The notes below the pieces were generated by a model. That model was not told where the DNA came from. It ran no database searches and saw only the letters and a program-made list of their open reading frames with translations. DNA of 64,000 nt, taken from the NCBI RefSeq assembly GCF_900115185.1, contig NZ_FOVN01000001.1:744001-808000 (forward strand). Reading direction: 5' to 3'. Source of the DNA: Algorimicrobium echini (lineage in GTDB: Bacteria; Bacteroidota; Bacteroidia; Flavobacteriales; Flavobacteriaceae). A program made the position numbers and the translations under genes. Shown here piece by piece: positions 47,420 to 56,518 of this stretch (positions are counted from its first letter, which is position 1; each line of letters starts with the position of its first letter).

Positions 47420-47427
47420 TAATAAGA

Positions 47428-47631
47428 ATGGCACATCCTAAAAGAAAAATCTCCAAAACAAGAAGAGATAAAAGAAGAACCCATTATAAAGCAATTGCTC
47501 CACAAATTGCAACTTGCCCAACTACTGGTGAAGCGCACTTATATCACAGAGCACACTGGTTTGAAGGTAAATTATATTACAGAGGTCAAGTACTAATTGA
47601 CAATTCAGTAACGGAAGAAAACGCAGCATAA
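47428..47631 (+). CDS. rpmF: 50S ribosomal protein L32
   Basis: The 67-residue basic protein begins [19 protein letters not shown], the diagnostic L32 N-terminus. It has one visible cysteine (CPTTGE), so the full four-cysteine zinc form is not present, as usual for the zinc-free type. It is part of the large ribosomal subunit. It follows the DUF177 gene and ends shortly before a strong terminator. Confidence 0.98.
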   Translation: MAHPKRKISKTRRDKRRTHYKAIAPQIATCPTTGEAHLYHRAHWFEGKLYYRGQVLIDNSVTEENAA

Positions 47632-47651
47632 CTACTATGCGTGCATACAAG

Positions 47652-47679
47652 AAAACGCTCATCACTGAGCGTTTTTTTT
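47652..47679 (+). terminator. Intrinsic terminator after rpmF
   Basis: A 10-base perfect stem (AAAACGCTCA with TGAGCGTTTT) around a TCAC loop is followed by an unbroken T run, about 20 bases after the rpmF stop. Confidence 0.9.
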
Positions 47680-47808
47680 ATGATAAATTTTTATAGAAGC
47701 CAAAAACGACTTAATTTGCACTAAATTAAACCGAAAATCGGTGCGTTTTAACGAAATTTCACCTAAAACGTCACTTTTTAAAGGTTTTAGCGAAATAATT
47801 TACACGGT

Positions 47809-48804
47809 ATGAGTAAAATCTCAGCAGCCATTACAGCTGTAGGTGCTTATGTGCCAGAATATGTATTGACTAACAAAATTCTTGAAACGTTAGTGGATAC
47901 AAATGATGAATGGATTACTTCCAGAACAGGCATTAAAGAGCGTAGAATTTTAAAAGAGGATGGCAAAGGTACTTCGTTTCTTGCCATAAACGCAGCTAAA
48001 GATCTTATAAAAAAAACAAGTCTTAATCCCAAAGAAATAGATTTAGTAATTGTGGCAACCGCTTCTCCAGATATGAAGGCGGCTTCAACAGCAGCGTATA
48101 CTGCTACACAAATTGGAGCAACAAATGCTTTTTCTTTTGATTTGGAAGCAGCCTGCTCTAGCTTTTTATTTGGAATGTCAACAGCATCCAGCTATATTGA
48201 ATCTGGTCGGTACAAAAAAATACTATTAATAGGTGCAGATAAAAATTCCTCTTTTATAAATTATAAAGATAGAGCAACATGTATCATCTTTGGTGATGGT
48301 GCAGGTGCCGTTTTATTTGAACCAAATACTGAAAATTTGGGTCTGCAGGATGAGTATTTAAGAAGCGATGGTGCTGGACGGGAGTTTTTACAAGCTACTT
48401 ATGGAGGCTCATCATATCCATCCACACCAGAAGCTGTGGCTGCAGGTAAACATTTTGTATATCAAGATGGAAAAACCGTTTTTAAAAATGCTGTTTTTAA
48501 TATGGCAGACGTTGTCGTTAAAATTTTAGAACGTAATAATCTAACAAAAGAAGATGTATCTTGGTTAGCTGCACATCAAGCTAATAAACGTATTATAGAT
48601 GCAACAGCAAGTAGAATTGATCTTGACGAACATAAAGTCATGATGAATATTGAAAAATATGGTAATACGACTTCTGCAACTTTACCCTTATTATTAAACG
48701 ATTATGAATCTCAATTAAAAAAAGGAGATAAAATTATATTTGCTGCCTTTGGAGGTGGATTTACTTGGGGCTCCATTTATTTAAAATGGGCTTATAATTC
48801 TTAA
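47809..48804 (+). CDS. fabH: Beta-ketoacyl-ACP synthase III
   Basis: The 331-residue thiolase-fold enzyme makes the first condensation of fatty acid synthesis, joining acetyl-CoA to malonyl-ACP. The catalytic triad is intact: Cys116 in EAACSSF, His256 in AAHQANKR and Asn286 in YGNTTSA. The ATASPDM stretch and the C-terminal GFAFGGGFTWGS-like end (GGGFTWGS) fit the family. Its place beside accB and accC fits malonyl-CoA supply. Confidence 0.97.
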   Translation: MSKISAAITAVGAYVPEYVLTNKILETLVDTNDEWITSRTGIKERRILKEDGKGTSFLAINAAKDLIKKTSLNPKEIDLVIVATASPDMKAASTAAYTATQIGATNAFSFDLEAACSSFLFGMSTASSYIESGRYKKILLIGADKNSSFINYKDRATCIIFGDGAGAVLFEPNTENLGLQDEYLRSDGAGREFLQATYGGSSYPSTPEAVAAGKHFVYQDGKTVFKNAVFNMADVVVKILERNNLTKEDVSWLAAHQANKRIIDATASRIDLDEHKVMMNIEKYGNTTSATLPLLLNDYESQLKKGDKIIFAAFGGGFTWGSIYLKWAYNS

Positions 48805-48841
48805 TAAACTAACAAAAAATTAAACTAAAATCTAAATAATT

Positions 48842-49327
48842 ATGGATTTAAAAGATATTCAAAATTTAATAAAATTTGTAGCAAAGTCTGGTGCTAGTGA
48901 GGTAAAATTAGAAACGGATGACGTTAAAATAACTATTAAAACAGGTGGTGATGAGAAGGCTGAAACAACCACTTATGTTCAGCAAATTCCAGTTAGCGCA
49001 CCAGTTGGGCACGCGCCAGCTGCACCTGCTGCACCTGCGCCTGTAGCAGCAACGGTTGCTCCAGAGGCAGCTTCAGAAGATTCAAAATACATTACAATTA
49101 AATCACCTATTATTGGAACACTGTATAGAAAACCGTCTCCAGATAAGCCTGTTTTTGTTGAGGTTGGACAAACCATAAAAGAAGGTGATGTACTTTGTAT
49201 TATTGAAGCTATGAAGTTATTCAATGAAATTGAATCTGAAATTTCAGGAAAAATAGTAAAAGTTCTAGTTGACGATTCATCACCAGTTGAATTTGATCAA
49301 CCGTTATTTTTAGTTGATCCATCATAA
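48842..49327 (+). CDS. accB: Acetyl-CoA carboxylase biotin carboxyl carrier protein
   Basis: The 161-residue protein has an N-terminal helix and strand region (MDLKDIQNLI), an Ala/Pro linker at about residues 50-76 and a biotinyl domain at about 82-161. The biotin lysine is K125 in the EAMKLFN motif. It carries the carboxyl group between AccC and the carboxyltransferase. It lies 91 bases before accC, with a repetitive AT-rich gap between. Confidence 0.98.
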   Translation: MDLKDIQNLIKFVAKSGASEVKLETDDVKITIKTGGDEKAETTTYVQQIPVSAPVGHAPAAPAAPAPVAATVAPEAASEDSKYITIKSPIIGTLYRKPSPDKPVFVEVGQTIKEGDVLCIIEAMKLFNEIESEISGKIVKVLVDDSSPVEFDQPLFLVDPS

Positions 49328-49418
49328 TCTAAAGTTTAAAGTTTAAAATGTAAAGTTCCAAGTTATTCAACTAGAACCTTAAACTTATAAACCATAAACT
49401 TATAAACTCAATAGAATT
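49328..49418. repeat. AAAGTTT/AAACTT repeat element between accB and accC
   Basis: The gap holds AAAGTTTAAAGTTTAAAATG-like motifs on its left and two copies of AAACTTATAAAC on its right. The two sides are roughly inverted, so the transcript could fold back. Such repeats recur between genes in Flavobacteriaceae genomes; the function is unknown. Confidence 0.6.
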
Positions 49419-50771
49419 ATGTTTAAAAAAATATTAATTGCCAACAGAGGGGAAATAGCCTTACGTGTTATTAGAACCTGTAAAGAAATGGGCATAAAAA
49501 CGGTTGCTGTTTATTCAACAGTGGATGCCGAAAGTCTTCATGTAAAATTTGCTGATGAGGCTGTTTGTATTGGGCCAGGACCTAGTAGTGAATCGTATTT
49601 AAAAATGTCCAATGTTATTGCTGCTGCTGAAATTACCAATGCAGATGCTATTCATCCAGGATATGGATTTTTATCTGAAAATGCTAAATTTTCAAAAATT
49701 TGTGAAGAACACGATATTAAATTTATTGGTGCCTCAGCAGATATGATTAATCGCATGGGAGATAAGGCTAATGCTAAAGCAACCATGCTTGAAGCAGGTG
49801 TTCCTTGTGTTCCTGGTAGTGAAGGTATTATTAAAGATTACGAACATTGTGAAAAATTAGCTTTAGAAGTTGGTTATCCTGTTATGCTTAAAGCGTCTGC
49901 AGGAGGTGGCGGAAAAGGTATGCGTGCGGTTTGGAAAAAAGAACATTTAAAAGATGCTTGGGAATCCGCTCGTCAAGAATCTAAAGCTGCTTTTGGAAAT
50001 GATGATATGTATATGGAAAAACTCATTGAAGAGCCAAGACATATTGAAATACAAATAGTTGGTGACTCAACTGGAAAAGCCTGTCATTTATCAGAACGCG
50101 ATTGTTCTGTTCAAAGGCGCCATCAAAAACTAACAGAAGAAGTGCCTTCCCCATTTATGACTACAGCACTACGTAAAAAAATGGGTGATGCAGCCGTGAA
50201 AGCAGCTGAATACATTAAGTATGAAGGTGCTGGAACAGTTGAATTTTTAGTGGATAAGCACCGAAATTTCTACTTTATGGAAATGAATACGCGTATCCAA
50301 GTAGAACATCCAATTACTGAACAGGTAATTGATTTCGATTTAATTCGTGAACAAATATTAGTAGCCGCTGGAGTACCAATTTCTGGTAAAAACTATACAC
50401 CAAACTTACACTCTATAGAATGTCGTATCAATGCGGAAGACCCGTTTAATGATTTCAGACCGTCACCAGGAAAAATTACTACGCTTCATGCACCTGGAGG
50501 TCATGGCGTTCGTTTGGATACACATGTTTATGCAGGATATACGATTCCTCCTAACTACGATTCCATGATTGCAAAATTAATTACTACGGCACAAACTCGT
50601 GAAGAAGCTATTAGTAAAATGAAACGTGCGCTTGATGAATTTGTTATTGAAGGTATAAAAACAACCATTCCTTTTCATAGACAATTAATGGAACACCCAG
50701 ACTATTTAGCAGGAAATTATACTACTAAATTTATGGAAGATTTTGTTATGGAAAAACCAAATGAAGATTAA
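49419..50771 (+). CDS. accC: Acetyl-CoA carboxylase biotin carboxylase subunit
   Basis: The 450-residue ATP-grasp enzyme carboxylates biotin on AccB using bicarbonate and ATP. It starts [20 protein letters not shown], the family signature. The ATP-binding glycine loop [12 protein letters not shown], the [11 protein letters not shown] motif, the [14 protein letters not shown] active-site block and the C-terminal biotin-carboxylase domain are all present. It follows accB; the pair is a standard Bacteroidota order, with accA/accD elsewhere. Confidence 0.98.
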   Translation: MFKKILIANRGEIALRVIRTCKEMGIKTVAVYSTVDAESLHVKFADEAVCIGPGPSSESYLKMSNVIAAAEITNADAIHPGYGFLSENAKFSKICEEHDIKFIGASADMINRMGDKANAKATMLEAGVPCVPGSEGIIKDYEHCEKLALEVGYPVMLKASAGGGGKGMRAVWKKEHLKDAWESARQESKAAFGNDDMYMEKLIEEPRHIEIQIVGDSTGKACHLSERDCSVQRRHQKLTEEVPSPFMTTALRKKMGDAAVKAAEYIKYEGAGTVEFLVDKHRNFYFMEMNTRIQVEHPITEQVIDFDLIREQILVAAGVPISGKNYTPNLHSIECRINAEDPFNDFRPSPGKITTLHAPGGHGVRLDTHVYAGYTIPPNYDSMIAKLITTAQTREEAISKMKRALDEFVIEGIKTTIPFHRQLMEHPDYLAGNYTTKFMEDFVMEKPNED

Positions 50772-50775
50772 ATTA

Positions 50776-50808
50776 AAAAAGCTCCGAAATATATTTTCGG
50801 AGCTTTTT
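50776..50808. terminator. Bidirectional intrinsic terminator after accC
   Basis: A 14-base perfect stem (AAAAAGCTCCGAAA with TTTCGGAGCTTTTT) with a five-base loop lies between the convergent accC and a lipoprotein gene. It can serve both strands. Confidence 0.92.
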
Positions 50809-50810
50809 AG

Positions 50811-51338
50811 TTATAAGCGGAATGTTTCCTTTATTTCTGTAATAATTTGCGGTGCTTCATTTGTTGTAAATTGGAGTTTAAGTTCATAGAGATTATCAAC
50901 TTTAAGTTTTTTAATTGATAATTTCCCATTAGTAATTTTATAGAAGCCATTTTGTCCTTTACAATAGCAAAACCTTCCAAATAGTAATTTTACATTTTGT
51001 AAATTTTTGCCTTCTAATTCTAAATCCGTTTCATTCTCCGCAAACTCAATATAAATATGTTCGCTATAGTGACCATCTGATGCATTTGGCACCTCATGGC
51101 GTTTGTATTCAAATTGAATAACAATGTTTGGTCCATTAACAATTTCGGGTGAAGGTTTGTTGCCTTCGTAATAGGTTATTAGCAAGCTTTTATTTTTCCA
51201 CGCAGTAAAGGAGCACGAACCGTCAACAGGACAGATGCTCTTAATTTCATATGCTGTTGTTTGTTTTTTGTCTGTCTTTTTTGAACCACAACCAATGAGA
51301 AAAATTAGAAATAAAAATAGAATAAAACGTATATACAT
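50811..51338 (-). CDS. Lipoprotein of unknown function
   Basis: With start ATG 51338 the product is about 175 residues: a lipoprotein signal ending LIGC with lipidated Cys17, then a lysine/serine-rich linker and a soluble domain. That domain contains CPVDGSC and FGRFCYCKGQNG, so four cysteines sit in two pairs. I do not recognise the family. The earlier start at 51401 adds 21 residues before the signal and is less likely. It is convergent with accC and divergent from the metallopeptidase gene. Confidence 0.7.
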   Translation of the reverse strand: MYIRFILFLFLIFLIGCGSKKTDKKQTTAYEIKSICPVDGSCSFTAWKNKSLLITYYEGNKPSPEIVNGPNIVIQFEYKRHEVPNASDGHYSEHIYIEFAENETDLELEGKNLQNVKLLFGRFCYCKGQNGFYKITNGKLSIKKLKVDNLYELKLQFTTNEAPQIITEIKETFRL

Positions 51339-51441
51339 ATGCGAATTCGAAATTTGTATCTGATTTTCTGTTAAAACTTTGTATTTGTTAATATAAGACA
51401 TTAATTTTATAACTTATAAATTCTTAAGATTAAAAATAGCT

Positions 51442-54186
51442 ATGAAAAAATTTTACTTAAAATTTGGAATAACGTTTTTAACCATTGTTCTTTCGATGTC
51501 ATTATATGGCCAAAATCGAAATTCAATTTGGCAAAAAGTTAATAAAAACGATATCCGAACCACTAATTTAGCGGAAAGAGAAACCATGCCAGAAAGGGCA
51601 GAATATTTTCAATTGGATTTAAACCAATTGAAGCAACAATTAACTCAAGCTCCTGATAGAAATGAGTTTTCTGGAGAATCAAACCTCATCATTAACTTCC
51701 CAAATGCTCAAGGTGAATTAGAAGGTTATCGTGTAAAAGAAGCTTCTATACTTGCTCCAGAATTGCAGAGTCAAGTTCCAAACATTCGTTCTTACATTGG
51801 AGTTAGTATCTCTAACCCTTCTGATGTAATTCGTTTTAGTGTAACCCCAAAAGGGCTTCACACCATGACACTTTCTTCTGAAAGAGGTACGCAATATATT
51901 GATCCCTACACTAAAGATTCAAATATTTATTTGTCGTACTCAAGACGTGATGTGTCACAAGAAAACAGACGTTTTGAATGTGCTGTTGAAGATGAAGGAT
52001 TTCAGGGTGAAATTCAAATTGAAGATGTTCAATCTTTCAGAAATGCTAACGATGGTCAGTTAAGAAATTTCAGATTAGCATTGGCTTGTACCGTAGAGTA
52101 TGCTGAGTTCCATTGGCTAGCTGCTGGTTTAACAGCTGCAGATTCTGAAACTGATAAGAAGAATGCTGTTTTTGCAGCGATGGTTGTAACCATGACTCGC
52201 GTAAATGCATTGTATGAAAGAGAGTTATCCTTAAACATGACAATCATTGCAAATAATTTAGATATTGTATTTATTAATGGAGATATTTATACTAATGACA
52301 GTGGTAGTGCTATGTTAAATCAGAATCAAACTGTTTTAACGAGTATTATTGGCGCTGCTAATTATGATATTGGTCATGTGTTTAGTACAGGTGGAGGCGG
52401 TGTAGCTATTCGTAGCTCACCTTGTACTTCTGCTAACAAAGCTAAAGGGGTAACCGGATTACCTTCACCAGTAGGTGATATTTTTGATTATGAATACGTT
52501 GCACATGAAATGGGTCATCAGTATGGCGCACCTCATACATGGAATGGTAATGTTGGCGGTTGTACTTCAGGTCAAAGAACGTCTTCTAGCGCTTATGAAC
52601 CTGGTAGTGGTAGTACAATTATGGGTTATGCTGGTTTATGTGGTGATCAAAATGTACAAACATTTACAGATATTTATTTCCACCAAAATAGTTTACAATT
52701 GATTTGGAATAACATAACAACAGGGAATAGCCAATGTGCAACATTAAGCAATTCTGGAAATTCAGCACCAACTGCAGATGCCGGTGCTAATTATACAATT
52801 CCTGTTTCTACTCCTTATAAATTAACAGCTTCTTCAACAGATCCTGATGGAGTAAATGGTCACACATACACATGGGAACAATATGATTTAGGACCTGCAG
52901 GAGTACCAACTGAGACGACTACTTCGGGCCCTTTAGTTCGATCTATTACAGGTACGACAAACCCAGTGAGGTATATTCCAAATATCCCTGATTTATTACT
53001 TCAAGGTGGCTCAACCCAGTGGGAACGTTTGGTATCTGTTGCACGAAATATTAATTATAGAGTTACAGTAAGAGATAATGATGCTCGTGGAGGACAAACA
53101 GCTACCGATTTAATGACAGCAAATACAGTAACAGCTGCTGGCCCATTTTTGGTAACATCACAAAATACACCAGGTGTAACATGGAATCAAGGTGAAACTG
53201 AAACCATAACTTGGGATGTTGCTGGTACAAATGCTAATGGTGTAAATACCGCTAATGTAAATATTTTATTATCAACCGATGGAGGCTTAACTTATGATAC
53301 TGTTTTAGCTTCCAATGTCCCAAATAATGGAAGTTACGATATTGTAGTGCCTAATGTTGTAGCACCTTTCTGCCGTGTCATGGTAGAAGCTGTAGGTAAT
53401 ATTTTCTTTAATATTAACGAAAATAATTTTGCTGTAGGTGTCACTGTAACGGAAACCTGTAATAATTACGAGTCTGGTGATATTTCGTTAGCAATCCCAG
53501 ATGGTTTAGGAACCACTGGACCACAACAAGGACCACCTTTAATAAATTCTATTGTTGTTACAGAAGATGTTGTTATAGATGATAATATTACTTTTAATGT
53601 GGATATTTCACATACTTTCATTGGCGATTTTCTTATTCAAATTCAACACCCAGACGTTGCCACAAACAATGCCTTCGTTAATGTCTACGTTGGAAACTGT
53701 GGTAATAATGAAGATTTTAATGTAACTTTTGACTCAAATGGATCACCAATAGTTTGTGGATCTCCAACAGTTGGAACATATGCACCGGCTAACTCAATGG
53801 ATATTTTTAATGGCTTAAGCTCTGCTGGTACTTGGCGAGTTGCTGTGGTTGATTTCTTTCAAGGAGATACAGGTGTTTTAAATGATTGGAGTATAGAAAT
53901 TTGTACGACATCCTTAAGTACAGAGGAATTTGAAAGTTTAGACGATTTAACTGTATATCCAAATCCAAACAATGGTGACTTTAATGTGAAATTCAATTCA
54001 ACATCTAATAACGATGTCATTATTGAAGTACTGGATATTAGAGGTAGAAAAGTGTTTGAAAATTCATATAGAAACACAGGTGTATTCAACCAATCAATTA
54101 AATTGGATAATGTGCAGTCTGGAATGTATTTATTGAATATTTCAGAAGGTAACCGAAAAGTAACCAAGAAGATTGTTATAAATTAA
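51442..54186 (+). CDS. Secreted zinc metallopeptidase with P-domain and T9SS type A sorting domain
   Basis: The 914-residue protein has a signal peptide ending YGQ, a propeptide region (about residues 25-200) and a reprolysin-like M12B catalytic domain. Its zinc motif HEMGHQYGAPH has ligands H355, H359 and H365, with a Met-turn at M394 (IMGYAG). A linker domain and an interrupted PKD-like region (about 440-560) follow, then Ig-like stretches and a P/Homo B-type jelly roll (about 675-820). The C-terminus (VYPNPNNGDF to KKIVIN) is a type A T9SS sorting domain, so it is cut off and the enzyme is released or attached via A-LPS-like linkage. It probably degrades extracellular protein. It ends at a terminator. 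Confidence 0.93.
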   Translation: MKKFYLKFGITFLTIVLSMSLYGQNRNSIWQKVNKNDIRTTNLAERETMPERAEYFQLDLNQLKQQLTQAPDRNEFSGESNLIINFPNAQGELEGYRVKEASILAPELQSQVPNIRSYIGVSISNPSDVIRFSVTPKGLHTMTLSSERGTQYIDPYTKDSNIYLSYSRRDVSQENRRFECAVEDEGFQGEIQIEDVQSFRNANDGQLRNFRLALACTVEYAEFHWLAAGLTAADSETDKKNAVFAAMVVTMTRVNALYERELSLNMTIIANNLDIVFINGDIYTNDSGSAMLNQNQTVLTSIIGAANYDIGHVFSTGGGGVAIRSSPCTSANKAKGVTGLPSPVGDIFDYEYVAHEMGHQYGAPHTWNGNVGGCTSGQRTSSSAYEPGSGSTIMGYAGLCGDQNVQTFTDIYFHQNSLQLIWNNITTGNSQCATLSNSGNSAPTADAGANYTIPVSTPYKLTASSTDPDGVNGHTYTWEQYDLGPAGVPTETTTSGPLVRSITGTTNPVRYIPNIPDLLLQGGSTQWERLVSVARNINYRVTVRDNDARGGQTATDLMTANTVTAAGPFLVTSQNTPGVTWNQGETETITWDVAGTNANGVNTANVNILLSTDGGLTYDTVLASNVPNNGSYDIVVPNVVAPFCRVMVEAVGNIFFNINENNFAVGVTVTETCNNYESGDISLAIPDGLGTTGPQQGPPLINSIVVTEDVVIDDNITFNVDISHTFIGDFLIQIQHPDVATNNAFVNVYVGNCGNNEDFNVTFDSNGSPIVCGSPTVGTYAPANSMDIFNGLSSAGTWRVAVVDFFQGDTGVLNDWSIEICTTSLSTEEFESLDDLTVYPNPNNGDFNVKFNSTSNNDVIIEVLDIRGRKVFENSYRNTGVFNQSIKLDNVQSGMYLLNISEGNRKVTKKIVIN

Positions 54187-54201
54187 TAAATAATTTATCT
54201 T

Positions 54202-54234
54202 AAAAAAAGCTCCTTTATAAAGGAGCTTTTTTTT
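54202..54234 (+). terminator. Intrinsic terminator after the metallopeptidase gene
   Basis: The palindrome AAAGCTCCTTTATAAAGGAGCTTT with extended A and T tails forms a long stem closed by TATA, followed by TTTTTTTT. Confidence 0.9.
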
Positions 54235-54260
54235 GTTATATTCGGTATTATCTTTTTATT

Positions 54261-55376
54261 ATGAATTTATCTTATTGGGAAAACAAAACATGGTTAAGCC
54301 AAGTTAATTATACTATTATTGGTAGTGGTATTGTTGGTTTAAACTGTGCATTACAGCTTAAACAACAGTTCCCAAATGCTAAAATTTTAATTCTTGAACG
54401 TGGTATGTTGCCACAAGGTGCCAGTACAAAAAATGCTGGCTTTGCCTGCTTTGGTAGTTTAAGCGAAATATTAGACGATTTAAAAACCCATTCTGAAGAT
54501 GAGGTCATTGAACTCGTTCAAAAACGGATTAACGGATTAAATTTATTAAGACAAAACCTTACGGATAAAGCTTTAAACTATCAGCAATTGGGCGGTTACG
54601 AATTGTTTAATACCGATAATCAAGTACTTTATGAGAGGTGTTTATCTAATAAGGATGCCATTAATAATTTGCTGTTTCCAGTGTTAAAAGAATCGATATT
54701 TACACTTAAAGTAAATAACTTTGGATTTAAAAACATTTACAAACAACTTATTTTTAATCCGTTTGAAGGACAAATTGATACGGGTAAAATGATGGAGGCT
54801 TTATTGTTAAAAGTGCAATTGGCAGGGATTAAAATACTTAATAACGTGTTGGTGGAAGCCTTTACCGAAATGAATGATGCAGTAGATATAAAAACCAGTC
54901 ATTTTCAGTTTAAATCCAATAAATTATTAATTGCAACCAATGGCTTTGCAGCACAATTAATAAATGAAGATGTAAAACCAGCAAGAGCCCAAGTGCTCAT
55001 AACGAAACCGATTCCTAATTTAAAAGTAAAAGGAACCTTTCATTTAGATAAAGGTTTTTATTACTTCCGAAATATTGATAATCGAATCTTATTAGGTGGT
55101 GGTAGAAATTTAGATTTTAAGGGAGAAGAAACCACAGAAATGACTGAAACTGCCCTTATTCAAAATCATCTGGAACAGGTATTGCAAACGACAATTTTGC
55201 CTAATATACCTTTTGAAATTGATTATTGCTGGAGCGGTATTATGGGTGTTGGAAACCAGAAAAAACCAGTTGTAAAACAACTATCTAATCATGTTTATTG
55301 TGGTGTTCGGTTAGGCGGAATGGGTGTAGCAATTGGGAGTATTATTGGTAAAGAATTGGCACAATTAGTAGATTAA
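54261..55376 (+). CDS. FAD-dependent oxidoreductase of the DAO (glycine oxidase-like) family
   Basis: The 371-residue flavoenzyme starts with a Rossmann dinucleotide motif (IIGSGIVGLNCALQL at about residues 19-33), then ERGMLPQGASTKNAGFACFG, typical of the D-amino-acid-oxidase/glycine-oxidase fold. A C-terminal FAD-contact segment GVRLGGMGVAIGS is present. No transmembrane helix is seen. It could oxidise an amine or an amino acid, but the substrate cannot be read. It overlaps nothing and ends one base before mtgA, so the two may be one transcript. Confidence 0.87.
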   Translation: MNLSYWENKTWLSQVNYTIIGSGIVGLNCALQLKQQFPNAKILILERGMLPQGASTKNAGFACFGSLSEILDDLKTHSEDEVIELVQKRINGLNLLRQNLTDKALNYQQLGGYELFNTDNQVLYERCLSNKDAINNLLFPVLKESIFTLKVNNFGFKNIYKQLIFNPFEGQIDTGKMMEALLLKVQLAGIKILNNVLVEAFTEMNDAVDIKTSHFQFKSNKLLIATNGFAAQLINEDVKPARAQVLITKPIPNLKVKGTFHLDKGFYYFRNIDNRILLGGGRNLDFKGEETTEMTETALIQNHLEQVLQTTILPNIPFEIDYCWSGIMGVGNQKKPVVKQLSNHVYCGVRLGGMGVAIGSIIGKELAQLVD

Positions 55377-55377
55377 T

Positions 55378-56079
55378 ATGATTAAAAAACTATTCAAACT
55401 TATCCTTAAATGTATTTTATGGCTAATAGTATTATCAGTCGTTTTGGTGTTCGTGTTCAAATGGGTTCCAGTACCTATTACGCCATTAATGGTCATTCGT
55501 GGTGTTGAAGAATATCAAAAGGGTAACAAAATGAGTTGGGAGCATAAATGGGTTTCCATTGATGACATATCAAAAAATTTACAATTAGCGGTAATTTGTA
55601 GTGAAGATCAGAATTTTTTAAAGCACAATGGTTTTGATATACAAGCTATTGAAAAAGCTTTTGAAAACAATAAAAAGGGTAAGCGCATCAAAGGAGCAAG
55701 TACTATTAGCCAACAAACAGCTAAAAATGTTTTTTTATGGCCAAATAGGAGTTGGTTACGAAAAGGTTTGGAAACCTATTTTACCTTCTTAATTGAGCTA
55801 ACATGGAGCAAGGAACGTATTATGGAAGTGTATTTAAATAGTATAGAAATGGGGAGTGGTATTTATGGTGCCGAAGCTGCAGCGCACTATTGGCATAATA
55901 AATCAGCAGCTAAACTATCGGCTATGGAAGCAGCTTCAATTGCCGCTATTTTACCAAATCCGTTAAAATATAAAGCCCAACCAGCTAGTAATTATATTGC
56001 AGGAAGAAAGTCTTGGATAGTAAAGCAAATGGGATATTTTGGACCATTAGATTACAACATAATCGATGAAAAAAAATAG
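55378..56079 (+). CDS. mtgA: Monofunctional biosynthetic peptidoglycan transglycosylase
   Basis: The 233-residue glycosyltransferase 51 has an N-terminal transmembrane helix (about residues 9-30) and a periplasmic catalytic domain. The catalytic Glu76 is in SEDQNF with HNGFD after it; the second conserved block is TISQQTAKNVFLW and a third is ELTWSKERIMEVYLN. It polymerises lipid II into glycan strands without a transpeptidase domain. The last 14 bases overlap the next gene, so the two are translationally coupled. Confidence 0.95.
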   Translation: MIKKLFKLILKCILWLIVLSVVLVFVFKWVPVPITPLMVIRGVEEYQKGNKMSWEHKWVSIDDISKNLQLAVICSEDQNFLKHNGFDIQAIEKAFENNKKGKRIKGASTISQQTAKNVFLWPNRSWLRKGLETYFTFLIELTWSKERIMEVYLNSIEMGSGIYGAEAAAHYWHNKSAAKLSAMEAASIAAILPNPLKYKAQPASNYIAGRKSWIVKQMGYFGPLDYNIIDEKK

Positions 56080-56461
56080 AGCAATAAAAAGTGAATTATA
56101 CCATTTGTGCTTACAGTCTTTAAACCAACGGTTAGGCGCAGTTCAGAGACAAATAACTGAAATTCAAGAAGCTTTAACTAGCGAAACCAAAAGTAGTGCT
56201 GGTGATAAACATGAAACGGGACGCGCTATGATGCAATTGGAACGTGAAAAAGCTGGTTTTCAGCTTTCTGAAATTCAAAAGCAACAAGACACGCTTGCTA
56301 AAGTGAACGTTTTAAAAATATCTGAAACTATTTGTTTGGGAAGTGTGGTTTTTACAACAAAATCTAATTATTTTATGGCTATTAGTGCTGGCGCGTTTTC
56401 AATTACTGATGAAATGTTTATGCTATTTCACCGAGTACACCAATTGGAAAATTATTATTAG
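56066..56461 (+). CDS. Gre-like coiled-coil protein, 131 residues
   Basis: The start overlaps the mtgA stop region. The first 80 residues form a long charged helical hairpin containing SSAGDKHETGRAMMQLE, an acidic-tipped coiled coil like that of GreA/GreB. A compact C-terminal beta segment (GSVVFTTKSNYFMAISAG) follows in the Gre order. Proteins of this type are sometimes labelled 3-oxoacyl-ACP synthase in databases, which I judge wrong. It could be an RNA-polymerase secondary-channel factor; that is inference. Coupling to mtgA suggests only co-expression. Confidence 0.75.
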   Translation: MKKNRAIKSELYHLCLQSLNQRLGAVQRQITEIQEALTSETKSSAGDKHETGRAMMQLEREKAGFQLSEIQKQQDTLAKVNVLKISETICLGSVVFTTKSNYFMAISAGAFSITDEMFMLFHRVHQLENYY

Positions 56462-56518
56462 GGAAAAAAAAAGACGATATAGTTTTTTTTAACAACCAGA
56501 GCATTCAAATTGTATCTA

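Noticed and set aside
56066-56461. 3-oxoacyl-ACP synthase label
   Set aside because: The protein has no ketosynthase Cys-His-Asn triad and is only 131 residues with a coiled-coil shape.
56464-56490. A-run/T-run pair as a terminator between the Gre-like and ABC genes
   Set aside because: It pairs only A with T and has no GC core, so it is too weak to call.
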